Below are positions 1-7,836 of a DNA stretch of 34,791 nucleotides, in pieces. This DNA comes from Marinomonas profundimaris (GTDB taxonomy: Bacteria > Pseudomonadota > Gammaproteobacteria > Pseudomonadales > Marinomonadaceae). The stretch is taken from positions 1 through 34,791 of the forward strand of contig NZ_AYOZ01000016.1 in assembly GCF_000508165.1 (NCBI RefSeq). The letters are read 5' to 3'. The notes below the pieces were generated by a model. It made no database searches. It saw only the letters and a program-made list of their open reading frames with translations, and was not told the DNA's origin. The translations under genes were made by a program, and so were the position numbers. Within the stretch, counting starts at the first letter, position 1. Every line of letters starts with the position of its first letter.

Positions 1-280
1 ATTTTAAAGAGCGTGCTAACAAAATATGGTTCACTTCAGTAAGAAGTTAACCTGAACATCGTCTTCGTTGTTGTGAAGCGTTGTCCGTGTCAGCGAGGGC
101 GTATATTAAGGATCTACAGATTTTGTGCAACCCCTTTTTTACAATTATTTAAATTATTTATACAAAAGAGGCTTTCTGGATTAGAGTTCAATAATTCGAA
201 GTTCTTTCGGCATAGAGAAAGAAACGTTTTCTTCTCGGCCTTTCAACTCTTGAGGAACTCTCGCAATATCTGACTACTAT
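1..280. other. Unassigned left-end region
   Basis: No gene is supported here. A reading frame open from the window edge stops at 48-50 and could be the last 15 codons of a plus-strand gene, but it is too short to judge. A 66-codon plus-strand frame at 73-273 has arginine- and phenylalanine-rich composition, no convincing ribosome site and no family I know, so I treat it as chance. The stretch from about 140 to 200 is AT-rich. The sfsA gene ends just to the right on the minus strand. No clear rho-independent terminator was found. Confidence 0.4.
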
Positions 281-1000
281 CTAATCAAATACGGGCATTA
301 GCACAGGAATGCGAGCCGAAATCGCCATCCCATTTAGGTCAATGGCCACACGATAAGCCAACACCTCAACCCCTCTAGCAACAACTTCTTCGAATGCTTT
401 CGCATACTTTTCATCAACATGCGCCGCTGGGGTAACAGAATCAATACCTGTATGACTCACACAAAAGAGCATAACTGCACGATGCCCCTCTTCCACCATC
501 TTTGCCAACTCATACAAATGCTTACGTCCGCGCTCTGTTATCGCATCAGGGAAATAACCAAGCCCGTCTTCTTCTAATAAAGTAACGTTTTTCACCTCGA
601 CATAACATTTGCCCCCATCGTCTCCCGTTAGCAGCCAATCAATACGACTTTTTTCGCCGTACTTCACTTCGGCTTTTTGTTCGGCGTAACCCGAAAGCTC
701 TTTTATCACGCCATTGGCAACAGCCTCACCCACCAACTTATTCGGATACCCCGTATTAATGCAGGCTAAATACACTTCATCCACTTCGACCAATTCCCAC
801 GTGTAAGCCAGTTTGCGCTTCGGGTTATCGCTCTCAGACAACCAAACCCGTGCACCATCTTGCTGACAGCGCTTCATCGATCCCGTGTTCGGGCAATGAG
901 CAACGACCACCTCTCCACTCAGCAACTGGATATCCGATAAAAAGCGCTTATAACGCTTTATCAATGTCCCTTCTATTAAAGGAGTTGGAAAATTCACCAC
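281..1000 (-). CDS. sfsA: SfsA, DNA/RNA nuclease-like sugar fermentation stimulation protein
   Basis: The 239-residue protein matches the SfsA family in length and motifs: an N-terminal region with the CPNTGSM signature near residue 36-42, a central YVEVKNVTL segment around residues 133-141 typical of its PD-(D/E)XK-like nuclease core, and a C-terminal part with FCVSHTG. In E. coli SfsA was first linked to maltose gene expression and binds DNA; its exact role is unclear. The start codon is GTG. A GGAG site lies 4 bases before the GTG at 1000 and 7 bases before a second, in-frame GTG at 997, so the true start may be one codon later. It lies downstream of guaA, separated by a terminator. Confidence 0.93.
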   Translation of the reverse strand: MVNFPTPLIEGTLIKRYKRFLSDIQLLSGEVVVAHCPNTGSMKRCQQDGARVWLSESDNPKRKLAYTWELVEVDEVYLACINTGYPNKLVGEAVANGVIKELSGYAEQKAEVKYGEKSRIDWLLTGDDGGKCYVEVKNVTLLEEDGLGYFPDAITERGRKHLYELAKMVEEGHRAVMLFCVSHTGIDSVTPAAHVDEKYAKAFEEVVARGVEVLAYRVAIDLNGMAISARIPVLMPVFD

Positions 1001-1030
1001 AACGCTCCACTATTTTGTTGAATTCAATAC

Positions 1031-1069
1031 AAATAAAAACGGCCCCCTTTATGATAAAGAGAGCCGTTT
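1031..1069 (-). terminator. Rho-independent terminator after guaA
   Basis: On the minus strand an AAACGGC/GCCGTTT stem (1037-1043 with 1063-1069), extended inward by CTTTAT/ATAAAG with some G-T pairs, is followed by a T-rich run (TTTTTATTT). It starts 26 bases past the guaA stop codon and before sfsA, so it most likely ends guaA transcription. Confidence 0.8.
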
Positions 1070-1094
1070 CATTAGATCATCAATTGGGGGAAAC

Positions 1095-2672
1095 TTATTC
1101 CCACTCAATCGTCGCCGGTGGCTTAGACGAAACATCGTAAGTCACGCGAGAAATGTGCTCAATCTCATTAATAATGCGACCAGAAACCGTTTCTAGCAAT
1201 TCGTAAGGAAGATGAGCCCAACGCGCCGTCATAAAGTCGATAGTCTCAACGGCACGAAGCGCCACAACATACTCATAACGACGACCATCACCCACTACGC
1301 CAACAGATTTGACTGGCAAGAAGACAGCAAACGCTTGGCTAGTCTTGTCATACCAACCAGAGCGACGCAATTCTTCGATGAAGATAGCATCCGCACGACG
1401 AAGAATATCTGCATACTCTTTTTTCACTTCACCCAAGATACGAACACCAAGGCCAGGCCCTGGGAACGGATGACGATAAACCATGCCGTGCGGCAACCCA
1501 AGTGCTACACCTAGTTTACGCACTTCATCTTTAAACAATTCGCGCAGTGGCTCAACCAATTCCATTTTCATGTCGTCCGGCAAACCGCCCACATTGTGGT
1601 GAGATTTGATAACGTGCGCTTTACCAGTTTTAGACGCCGCTGATTCGATTACATCCGGATAAATCGTACCCTGAGCAAGGAATTCAATATCGTTCAGCTT
1701 CGATGATTCTTCGTCGAAAATTTCAATGAAGCTATTGCCAATAATCTTACGCTTCGCCTCTGGATCCGCCTCGCCTTTCAAACGCCCCAAGAAAAGATCT
1801 TCAGCATCAACACGGATCACTTTTACACCCATGTTATCCGCGAACATTTTCATCACTTGGTCGCCTTCGTCCAGACGAAGCAAACCATTATCAACAAAAA
1901 CACACGTCAACTGATCGCCAATCGCTTTATGAAGCAACGCCGCCACTACGGAAGAATCCACGCCACCAGACAATGCTAACAAAACCTGCTTATTGCCCAC
2001 TTGCTCACGCATTCTATCGATAGCATCAGTGGCAATATTCGCTGGCGTCCATAACGTATCACAACCACAAATATCCACAATGAAACGCGTTAAGATCGCG
2101 CCACCCTGTAGCGTATGCGTTACTTCAGGGTGAAACTGAACACCGTAGAAGTGTTTCGCTTCATTCGCCATTGCCGCAATAGGGCAACTCTCTGTCGATG
2201 CCATCAAGGTGAAATCTGCTGGCATCTCTACCACTTTATCACCGTGACTCATCCACACATCTAATGAAGAAACACCATTGTTTGCGACATGATCTTGAAT
2301 ACCATCAAACAAAGCAGGGCCATCGTGCTTGCGGATTTGCGCGTAACCGAACTCACGCACATCAGAACCTTGGACTTTGCCACCCAATTGTTCTGCCATG
2401 GTTTGCATACCGTAACAGACACCAAACACTGGCACCCCCAATGTAAAGACCGCTTCTGGAGCGCGCGGCGAACCCGGCTCAGGAACAGACTCAGGACCAC
2501 CCGCCAAGATGATGCCTTTTGGATTGAAGTCAATAACTTCTTGATCTTCCATATCAAAAGCACGAACTTCACAGTAAACACCAATTTCACGAACACGACG
2601 TGCAATCAGCTGAGTGTACTGAGAACCGAAATCAAGAATAAGAATTTTGTGAGCGTGGATATCTTGCGACAT
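1095..2672 (-). CDS. guaA: GMP synthase (glutamine-hydrolysing)
   Basis: It converts XMP to GMP using glutamine and ATP, the last step of guanine nucleotide synthesis in the cytosol. The 525-residue protein has the class I glutamine amidotransferase domain first (nucleophile C86 in GVCYGMQ, with H181 and E183 in QFHPEV), then the ATP pyrophosphatase P-loop SGGVDSS at 235-241, and the C-terminal dimerisation domain ending in IEWE. Length and domain order are standard (E. coli 525). The start ATG is preceded by AAGGAA at good distance. It follows guaB on the same strand with a 132-base gap that contains a strong hairpin. Confidence 0.98.
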   Translation of the reverse strand: MSQDIHAHKILILDFGSQYTQLIARRVREIGVYCEVRAFDMEDQEVIDFNPKGIILAGGPESVPEPGSPRAPEAVFTLGVPVFGVCYGMQTMAEQLGGKVQGSDVREFGYAQIRKHDGPALFDGIQDHVANNGVSSLDVWMSHGDKVVEMPADFTLMASTESCPIAAMANEAKHFYGVQFHPEVTHTLQGGAILTRFIVDICGCDTLWTPANIATDAIDRMREQVGNKQVLLALSGGVDSSVVAALLHKAIGDQLTCVFVDNGLLRLDEGDQVMKMFADNMGVKVIRVDAEDLFLGRLKGEADPEAKRKIIGNSFIEIFDEESSKLNDIEFLAQGTIYPDVIESAASKTGKAHVIKSHHNVGGLPDDMKMELVEPLRELFKDEVRKLGVALGLPHGMVYRHPFPGPGLGVRILGEVKKEYADILRRADAIFIEELRRSGWYDKTSQAFAVFLPVKSVGVVGDGRRYEYVVALRAVETIDFMTARWAHLPYELLETVSGRIINEIEHISRVTYDVSSKPPATIEWE

Positions 2673-2756
2673 TGTTAGCCATTCCTTTCACTCTACTTAA
2701 AAGGACGAAGTCTTTTCACGTAGAAGTAATCAATAAATAGTAAGAGCAATAAATAA

Positions 2757-2783
2757 AGATGGGGCGTGTTATACGCCCCATCT
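2757..2783 (-). terminator. Strong hairpin between guaB and guaA
   Basis: A perfect 11-bp stem (2757-2767 with 2773-2783, AGATGGGGCGT) closes a 5-base loop. On the minus strand it is followed by TTTATTTATT, a moderate T-rich tail. It starts 22 bases after the guaB stop. It could terminate part of guaB transcription, act as an attenuator before guaA, or protect the guaB 3' end. Confidence 0.75.
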
Positions 2784-2804
2784 CAGTGTCAAGCTATCTC
2801 GCGG

Positions 2805-4271
2805 TTAGCCCACGTGATAATTTGGCGCTTCTTTCGTAATAGTCACATCATGGACGTGACTTTCACGCATACCCGCACCCGTAATCTGAGAAAACTGAGT
2901 TTTAGTACGCATAGTTTCAATATCAGCAGAGCCGGTATAACCCATTGAAGAGCGAACGCCGCCCATCAACTGATGAACCACCGCCGCCATTGGGCCTTTT
3001 GATGGCACGCGGCCTTCAATACCTTCAGGAACAAGCTTCTCAACGCTGCTTGAATCTTGGAAATAACGGTCGCTTGAACCCTGAGACTGAGACATCGCAC
3101 CAAGCGACCCCATACCACGGTAAGCTTTAAATGAACGACCTTGGAACAAAACAACTTCGCCCGGCGCTTCATCTGTACCTGCCAACAAACCGCCGACCAT
3201 GATAACGCTCGCGCCAGCGGCAATCGCTTTACTGATATCACCAGAAAAACGCACACCGCCATCCGCAATAACCGGAATGCCACGAGCATTCATCGCTTCA
3301 GCCACATTTGCAACCGCACTGATTTGAGGAACACCCACACCAGCCACAATACGAGTCGTACAGATGGAGCCAGGACCGATACCGACTTTTACGCCATCTG
3401 CGCCCGCGTCTGCTAATGCAATCGCCGCTTCCGCTGTCGCAATGTTGCCACCAATCACCTGAATGTGAGGAAAGTTTTCTTTCACCCAACGAACGCGATC
3501 GATAACACCTTTAGAATGGCCGTGCGCTGTATCAACCACAATCACATCAACGCCAGCATCAGATAATGCTTTAACGCGATCGCCTGTGTCCGCGCCAGTA
3601 CCAACCGCCGCACCAACACGCAAACGACCCTCAGCGTCTTTGCACGCATGCGGAAAAGTCGTTGCTTTATTGAAATCCGTCACGGTTACCATGCCACGCA
3701 ATTCGAACTGTTCGTTTACGATAAGCACTTTTTCAATGCGATTTTCATGAAGTAACTTGCGGATAGAACCAGATGAAGCACCTTCAAGCGCCGTAACAAG
3801 GCGATCTTTTGGTGTCATAATGTCAGAGACTTTTTTGTCAAAGTCTTTTACGAAGCGAACATCACGGCTTGTCACAATACCAACAAGATCCGTACCTTGA
3901 ACAACAGGCACACTCGAAATGCTGTTTGTAGCCGTCAACGCCATCAATTCATGAATACTGGCTTCAGGATTGATCGTCACAAGATCGCGAACAATGCCGC
4001 TTTCGTATTTTTTAACACGACGCACTTCACGAGCTTGCTCTTCAATGGTCAAGTTTTTGTGCACAATGCCTATGCCACCTTCTTGAGCCAAAGCAATCGC
4101 CATGCGATGTTCAGTAACGGTATCCATCGCCGAAGACGTAAGTGGAATATTCAACTCAATGTCTTTAGTGATTTTCGTTTTGAGGCTAACATCCTTAGGA
4201 AGAACTTCGGAATAGCCGGGGATAAGCAATACGTCGTCAAACGTTAAAGCTTCTTGCACGATTCGTAACAT
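2805..4271 (-). CDS. guaB: IMP dehydrogenase
   Basis: It oxidises IMP to XMP with NAD+, the rate-limiting step toward GMP. The 488-residue protein has the (beta/alpha)8 barrel interrupted by a CBS-domain pair at about residues 93-205. The catalytic loop GSICTTR carries C304, and the NAD/IMP-binding GIGPGS is just before it. The [12 protein letters not shown] stretch lies near the C terminus. All features are usual for bacterial GuaB. It is transcribed away from xseA, sharing a 93-base intergenic gap, and lies upstream of guaA, giving the common guaBA order. Confidence 0.98.
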   Translation of the reverse strand: MLRIVQEALTFDDVLLIPGYSEVLPKDVSLKTKITKDIELNIPLTSSAMDTVTEHRMAIALAQEGGIGIVHKNLTIEEQAREVRRVKKYESGIVRDLVTINPEASIHELMALTATNSISSVPVVQGTDLVGIVTSRDVRFVKDFDKKVSDIMTPKDRLVTALEGASSGSIRKLLHENRIEKVLIVNEQFELRGMVTVTDFNKATTFPHACKDAEGRLRVGAAVGTGADTGDRVKALSDAGVDVIVVDTAHGHSKGVIDRVRWVKENFPHIQVIGGNIATAEAAIALADAGADGVKVGIGPGSICTTRIVAGVGVPQISAVANVAEAMNARGIPVIADGGVRFSGDISKAIAAGASVIMVGGLLAGTDEAPGEVVLFQGRSFKAYRGMGSLGAMSQSQGSSDRYFQDSSSVEKLVPEGIEGRVPSKGPMAAVVHQLMGGVRSSMGYTGSADIETMRTKTQFSQITGAGMRESHVHDVTITKEAPNYHVG

Positions 4272-4316
4272 AATGGGGAGTTTCCAATGCCAACAAGGGT
4301 GTTAAGATGGCAAGTA

Positions 4317-4344
4317 ATTCTACTCCTTAAGTTGCATTCGGTAA
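4317..4344 (-). promoter_or_regulatory. Possible guaB promoter
   Basis: On the minus strand TAGAAT (4322-4317) lies 16 bases downstream of a weak TTACCG (4344-4339). The spacing and position between guaB and divergent xseA fit a sigma-70 promoter for guaB. The -35 match is poor, so this is tentative. Confidence 0.35.
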
Positions 4345-4364
4345 ATCAAAACCACGAGAGATTG

Positions 4365-5720
4365 ATGAAAAACTTTACAACGTCCGCTCCACAAGAAACC
4401 GCGTTCAGCGTCTCGCAACTAAATAGACAAATACAACAGTTACTTGAAGCCAGTTTACCGTGGATTTTAGTCGAAGGTGAAATTTCGAATCTGGCCAAAC
4501 CCGGCTCAGGACATTGGTATTTTTCCCTCAAAGACGACAAAGCTCAAATTCGCTGCGCCATGTTCAAAGGCAAAAACAGCGCGGTACGCTTTCGACCGAA
4601 AGATGGCGACATGGTTCGACTGCGCGCTCGTGTCACTTTTTACGGGCCACGAGGCGATTGCCAACTCAGCGTCGAAAGCATGGAATCCGCCGGTGAAGGC
4701 GCATTACAACAAGCGTTTGAACGGCTCAAAACCAGCTTGCAACTCGAAGGTTTGTTCGACGCCAAACACAAAAAGCCACTGCCAACCAAACCTGAACGCG
4801 TCGCCATCATCACCTCGCCCATCGGCGCGGCCGTTCGAGACATGATCATCGCCTTCCGCAGACGCTTTCCTTTAACAGAACTAACAATCTTACCTTCGTT
4901 AGTACAAGGGCAAGACGCCGCGAAAAACATTCTGAGACAACTACAACGAGCCGATGACAGCGGACATTTCGATGCTATCGTACTGGGTCGTGGTGGCGGC
5001 TCATTAGAAGACTTATGGAGTTTCAACGACGAAGCCCTAGCGCGCGCCGTTTTTCATGCAAAAACGCCGATTGTTTCCGCGGTTGGTCATGAAACCGACT
5101 TCACCATTACCGACTTCGTTGCCGACGTTCGCGCCGCCACACCAACCACCGCCGCCGAACTGCTCAGCCCAGATCGCAACCAACTGCTTCGACAAATTGA
5201 GCAGCAAGAAAAACAACTGGTTCGTCGCATGTCGCGCATTCTCGAACAAAGTCAGCAACAGCTCGACTTCATGACCAAGCGCATTCGTCACCCAAGAGAA
5301 CGCATTGAGCAGCAACAAACGCAACTAGACCAATTAAAACGCCGCTTACAACACAGCATGCAGCGCAAAGTCTCGGAACAACAAACGCAAACGGCCAATC
5401 TGATACATCGTCTGGAAAGAAACAGTCCCACACGACGAATCGTTCAAGACAGACAAAAACTCATCGACATTGACACTCGCCTTGCACGCGCGTTAAGCAA
5501 CACCTTAGCGAAGAAACAAACCGCCTTCGCCCGAGTCATCGAAAAGCTCAACCTCGTCAGCCCACTAAACACTTTATCCCGCGGCTACGCCATCGTCTCA
5601 AAAGACAAACAAGTCATTCGATCCATTGATGACGTAGAAAAAGGCGACGCGATAAAAGTCAGAGTTCAAGACGGCGAGATCAACTGCACCGTAAAAACGA
5701 CCAAAGCAATCAGTCAATAA
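4365..5720 (+). CDS. xseA: Exodeoxyribonuclease VII large subunit
   Basis: XseA with several XseB copies forms exonuclease VII, which degrades single-stranded DNA from both ends. The 451-residue protein has the N-terminal OB-fold (SVSQLN at 15-20, WILVEGEISN at 33-42), the catalytic domain with RVAIITSPIGA near 145-155, GRGGGS at 208-213 and GHETD at 241-245, followed by a long Q/R-rich coiled-coil region and a C-terminal LSRGYAIV segment. The frame extends upstream to 4287, but I place the start at the ATG at 4365 because it has a GAGAG site just upstream and the homologous sequence begins there. No xseB is seen in this window. Confidence 0.95.
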   Translation: MKNFTTSAPQETAFSVSQLNRQIQQLLEASLPWILVEGEISNLAKPGSGHWYFSLKDDKAQIRCAMFKGKNSAVRFRPKDGDMVRLRARVTFYGPRGDCQLSVESMESAGEGALQQAFERLKTSLQLEGLFDAKHKKPLPTKPERVAIITSPIGAAVRDMIIAFRRRFPLTELTILPSLVQGQDAAKNILRQLQRADDSGHFDAIVLGRGGGSLEDLWSFNDEALARAVFHAKTPIVSAVGHETDFTITDFVADVRAATPTTAAELLSPDRNQLLRQIEQQEKQLVRRMSRILEQSQQQLDFMTKRIRHPRERIEQQQTQLDQLKRRLQHSMQRKVSEQQTQTANLIHRLERNSPTRRIVQDRQKLIDIDTRLARALSNTLAKKQTAFARVIEKLNLVSPLNTLSRGYAIVSKDKQVIRSIDDVEKGDAIKVRVQDGEINCTVKTTKAISQ

Positions 5721-5745
5721 ACTCTCACGGTTTTCCGCTAGCCTA

Positions 5746-5812
5746 AAAGAAACAAAACACGTTTGCTCCACGCGCCAGCGCGAGAAGTTGCTCTCTGTGT
5801 TTTTGTTTCTTT
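5746..5812 (+). terminator. Long inverted repeat after xseA, likely terminator
   Basis: The arms AAAGAAACAAAACAC (5746-5760) and GTGTTTTTGTTTCTTT (5797-5812) are complementary except for one bulged T. The 36-base interior holds a smaller GCGC/GCGC pairing. It lies 25 bases after the xseA stop. The T-rich right arm makes a terminator plausible, but its size also suits a small dispersed repeat. Confidence 0.5.
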
Positions 5813-5845
5813 AACCACTCCCTGAATTTTGCACCTCAATGAATA

Positions 5846-5883
5846 TTGCGTACAAATATAAGTACAAGTACAATAATCAGTAC
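5846..5883 (+). promoter_or_regulatory. yefM-yoeB promoter with four GTAC operator half-sites
   Basis: TTGCGT (5846-5851) and TACAAT (5869-5874) are separated by 17 bases, a good sigma-70 promoter. Four GTAC cores lie at 5850-5853, 5862-5865, 5868-5871 and 5880-5883, with spacings 12, 6 and 12, so the set is symmetric about 5866.5. They overlap the -35, the -10 and the predicted start. E. coli YefM-YoeB binds TGTACA-core palindromes at its own promoter, so this is the likely autorepression site. Confidence 0.75.
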
Positions 5884-5902
5884 TGACTTTAAGGAGTATA
5901 TT

Positions 5903-6157
5903 ATGGATACGTTAAGCTATTCAGCATTCAGAACAAACCTTGCCAGCACGCTCGACAAGGTAAACGACGATCACAAACCCGTGATTATCACTCGCCAAGG
6001 TGGGAAACCAGCAGTATTGATAAGCTTAGAAGACTTTCAGGCTTATGAAGAAACCGCTTACCTTATGGCAAGCCCCAAAAATGCATCTCGTTTAAATGAC
6101 GCCATTGCGGAAGTGGAAGCTGGTAAAACACAGATAAGGGAATTGATTGAGGAATGA
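5903..6157 (+). CDS. yefM: YefM-type antitoxin (Phd/YefM family)
   Basis: The 84-residue protein resembles E. coli YefM along its length: an N-terminal DNA-binding and dimerisation half (SYSAFRTNL, PVIITRQGGKPAVLISLEDF) and an acidic C-terminal tail that would wrap the toxin (residues from about 50, with EETAYLM). It neutralises YoeB and represses the operon. I place the start at the ATG at 5903 because AAGGAG lies 7 bases upstream at 5891-5896; an upstream in-frame ATG at 5846 would run through the promoter. The stop overlaps the toxin start by ATGA. Confidence 0.95.
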   Translation: MDTLSYSAFRTNLASTLDKVNDDHKPVIITRQGGKPAVLISLEDFQAYEETAYLMASPKNASRLNDAIAEVEAGKTQIRELIEE

Positions 6158-6408
6158 TTTTATCTTGGGCTGAGAACGCATGGAGCGATTATCTTTATTG
6201 GCAACAAAAAGATAAAAAAACACTGAAGCGGATCAACACTCTCATCAAAGATGTGACCCGCCAACCTTTTGAAGGATTAGGCGATCCTGAGCCTTTAAAA
6301 CATAACTGGTCAGGCTATTGGTCAAGACGAATAGATAGGGAACACCGATTGGTTTATAGCATTGAAGGAAATACGCTCTATATTGTTCAGTGTCGTTATC
6401 ATTACTGA
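6154..6408 (+). CDS. yoeB: YoeB-type mRNA interferase toxin
   Basis: An 84-residue RelE-superfamily toxin that cuts mRNA in the ribosomal A site when freed from YefM. It matches E. coli YoeB in length, and the catalytic residues known from that protein are all in place: E46, R65 and H83. The C-terminal CRYHY is intact, so the toxin should be active. It overlaps the yefM stop by four bases (ATGA), giving translational coupling. No disruption of either gene is seen. Confidence 0.95.
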   Translation: MILSWAENAWSDYLYWQQKDKKTLKRINTLIKDVTRQPFEGLGDPEPLKHNWSGYWSRRIDREHRLVYSIEGNTLYIVQCRYHY

Positions 6409-6471
6409 AACCATGTTATCAAAGGCGCTGCCTTAACTGTAAAGAGAATCACCTTCATTACCGAAAACAAC

Positions 6472-7836
6472 TCACAACCCATATCGCTCTATTTTCTTAA
6501 TCAATCCCTGTCGTGAAATACCAAGCTGTTTTGCGGCTTGGGTTCGGTTGCCTTGGCTTTTCTCTAAGGCGTGATGAATCAGTCGAATTTCAAGTGCTTT
6601 CACTTGTTCATCCAGCGTTTCTTCCGTGTCAGGATAACGGTTCTGCGTTTGGTTCGTTCGCTGAACATTGGGATACAGCAGCTGAATGTCGTCCAGGGTG
6701 ATCTGACCTTGAGGACAAATAGACGCGACGCTTTCAAGGGCATTTTTCAATTCTCGAACATTGCCGGGCCAGCTTTGATCACGAAACCATTGCACGGCTT
6801 CAGCGCTCAGTTGTAGGTTCTTGACTTGCTGGTTTTGTAGTCGCGAGAGAAACGCCTGCAGTAATACGGGCACGTCTTCTAAGCGTTCAGCAAGGGATTG
6901 CGTTTCAATGTTCACGCCCTTGATTCGATAATACAAATCTTCCCGAAAACTGCCTGCACGGACTTTTTCCAGTAAATCCGCGTTCGTGGCTGAGATGACG
7001 CGAATATCGATGTGTTTTTGCTCTCGTCCACCGACCGGAAAGAAGGTTCCTTCTTGTAATACGCGCAACAGTTTGACTTGCATCGCCAGCGGCATTTCGC
7101 CGATTTCATCGAGAAACAAGGTACCGCCATCGGCCAAGCTCAATAAACCGGCTTTGTCTTTTTCTGCGCCAGTAAACGCACCTTTTACATAACCAAACAG
7201 CTCGCTTTCCAATAAGTCCGCCGGAATCGCGCCACAATGCACGGACACAAAGGGTTTCGCGGCGCGATGACTCAAATCATGCAGCGTTTTTGAAATCACT
7301 TCTTTCCCTGTGCCCGATGGCCCCGTCACCAAAACGCGAACGTCGGTTGGCGCGATGCGTTCCACCAGCGCACGTACTTTTTGAGAACTGGTCGAATGGC
7401 CAATGTACGCCGCCGCGCCTTCTGGCGGCTTGGTCGATTGCTTGAGCTGATTCAACTCCCGCTCTAACGTGGTTTTAGCAATCGCTCGACGTACTACAAC
7501 GGCGAGCATTTCGGGATCAATCGGTTTGGCGATAAAGTCCCACGCGCCAAGCGCCACCGCTTTTAGCGCCAAATCCCGATCCGCATGTCCGGTGATAATA
7601 ATCACCGGACGACCGTCAAAGTCTGCCATGGAACCCAGAGTCACTTGCGGGTCAAAGTGCGGCGGCATGGACAAATCCAACAACACCAAATCCGCGTCAA
7701 ACGTCGCGATGATCTTTCTAGCCTCTTCCAAACTTCCAGCCGTTTTAACGTGATAATCTTGATTCGCCAACCAGCGGCTCGCCAGTTCACGAAACGCCGG
7801 TTCGTCGTCCACTAAGAGGATTTTATTTTGTGTCAT
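6472..7836 (-). CDS. Sigma-54-dependent response regulator (NtrC/PrsR-like)
   Basis: The 454-residue protein has a receiver domain (D10, D11, phospho-acceptor D54, K104), an AAA+ domain with Walker A GPSGTGKE at 172-179, the sigma-54 contact motif GAFTGA at 219-224 and Walker B GGTLFLDEIG at 237-246, and a Fis-type helix-turn-helix at about 419-454. It should activate sigma-54 promoters after phosphorylation. It overlaps the 3' end of the histidine kinase gene by 14 bases, so the two form an operon. Domain order and the kinase type resemble the PrsK/PrsR pair, but no PEP-CTERM genes are present here. Its likely target is the divergent cytochrome bd operon, which has a sigma-54 promoter. Confidence 0.92.
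   Translation of the reverse strand: MTQNKILLVDDEPAFRELASRWLANQDYHVKTAGSLEEARKIIATFDADLVLLDLSMPPHFDPQVTLGSMADFDGRPVIIITGHADRDLALKAVALGAWDFIAKPIDPEMLAVVVRRAIAKTTLERELNQLKQSTKPPEGAAAYIGHSTSSQKVRALVERIAPTDVRVLVTGPSGTGKEVISKTLHDLSHRAAKPFVSVHCGAIPADLLESELFGYVKGAFTGAEKDKAGLLSLADGGTLFLDEIGEMPLAMQVKLLRVLQEGTFFPVGGREQKHIDIRVISATNADLLEKVRAGSFREDLYYRIKGVNIETQSLAERLEDVPVLLQAFLSRLQNQQVKNLQLSAEAVQWFRDQSWPGNVRELKNALESVASICPQGQITLDDIQLLYPNVQRTNQTQNRYPDTEETLDEQVKALEIRLIHHALEKSQGNRTQAAKQLGISRQGLIKKIERYGL

Noticed and set aside
73..273. 66-codon plus-strand reading frame at the left end
   Set aside because: No ribosome site and odd basic/aromatic composition, so it looks like chance in AT-rich DNA.
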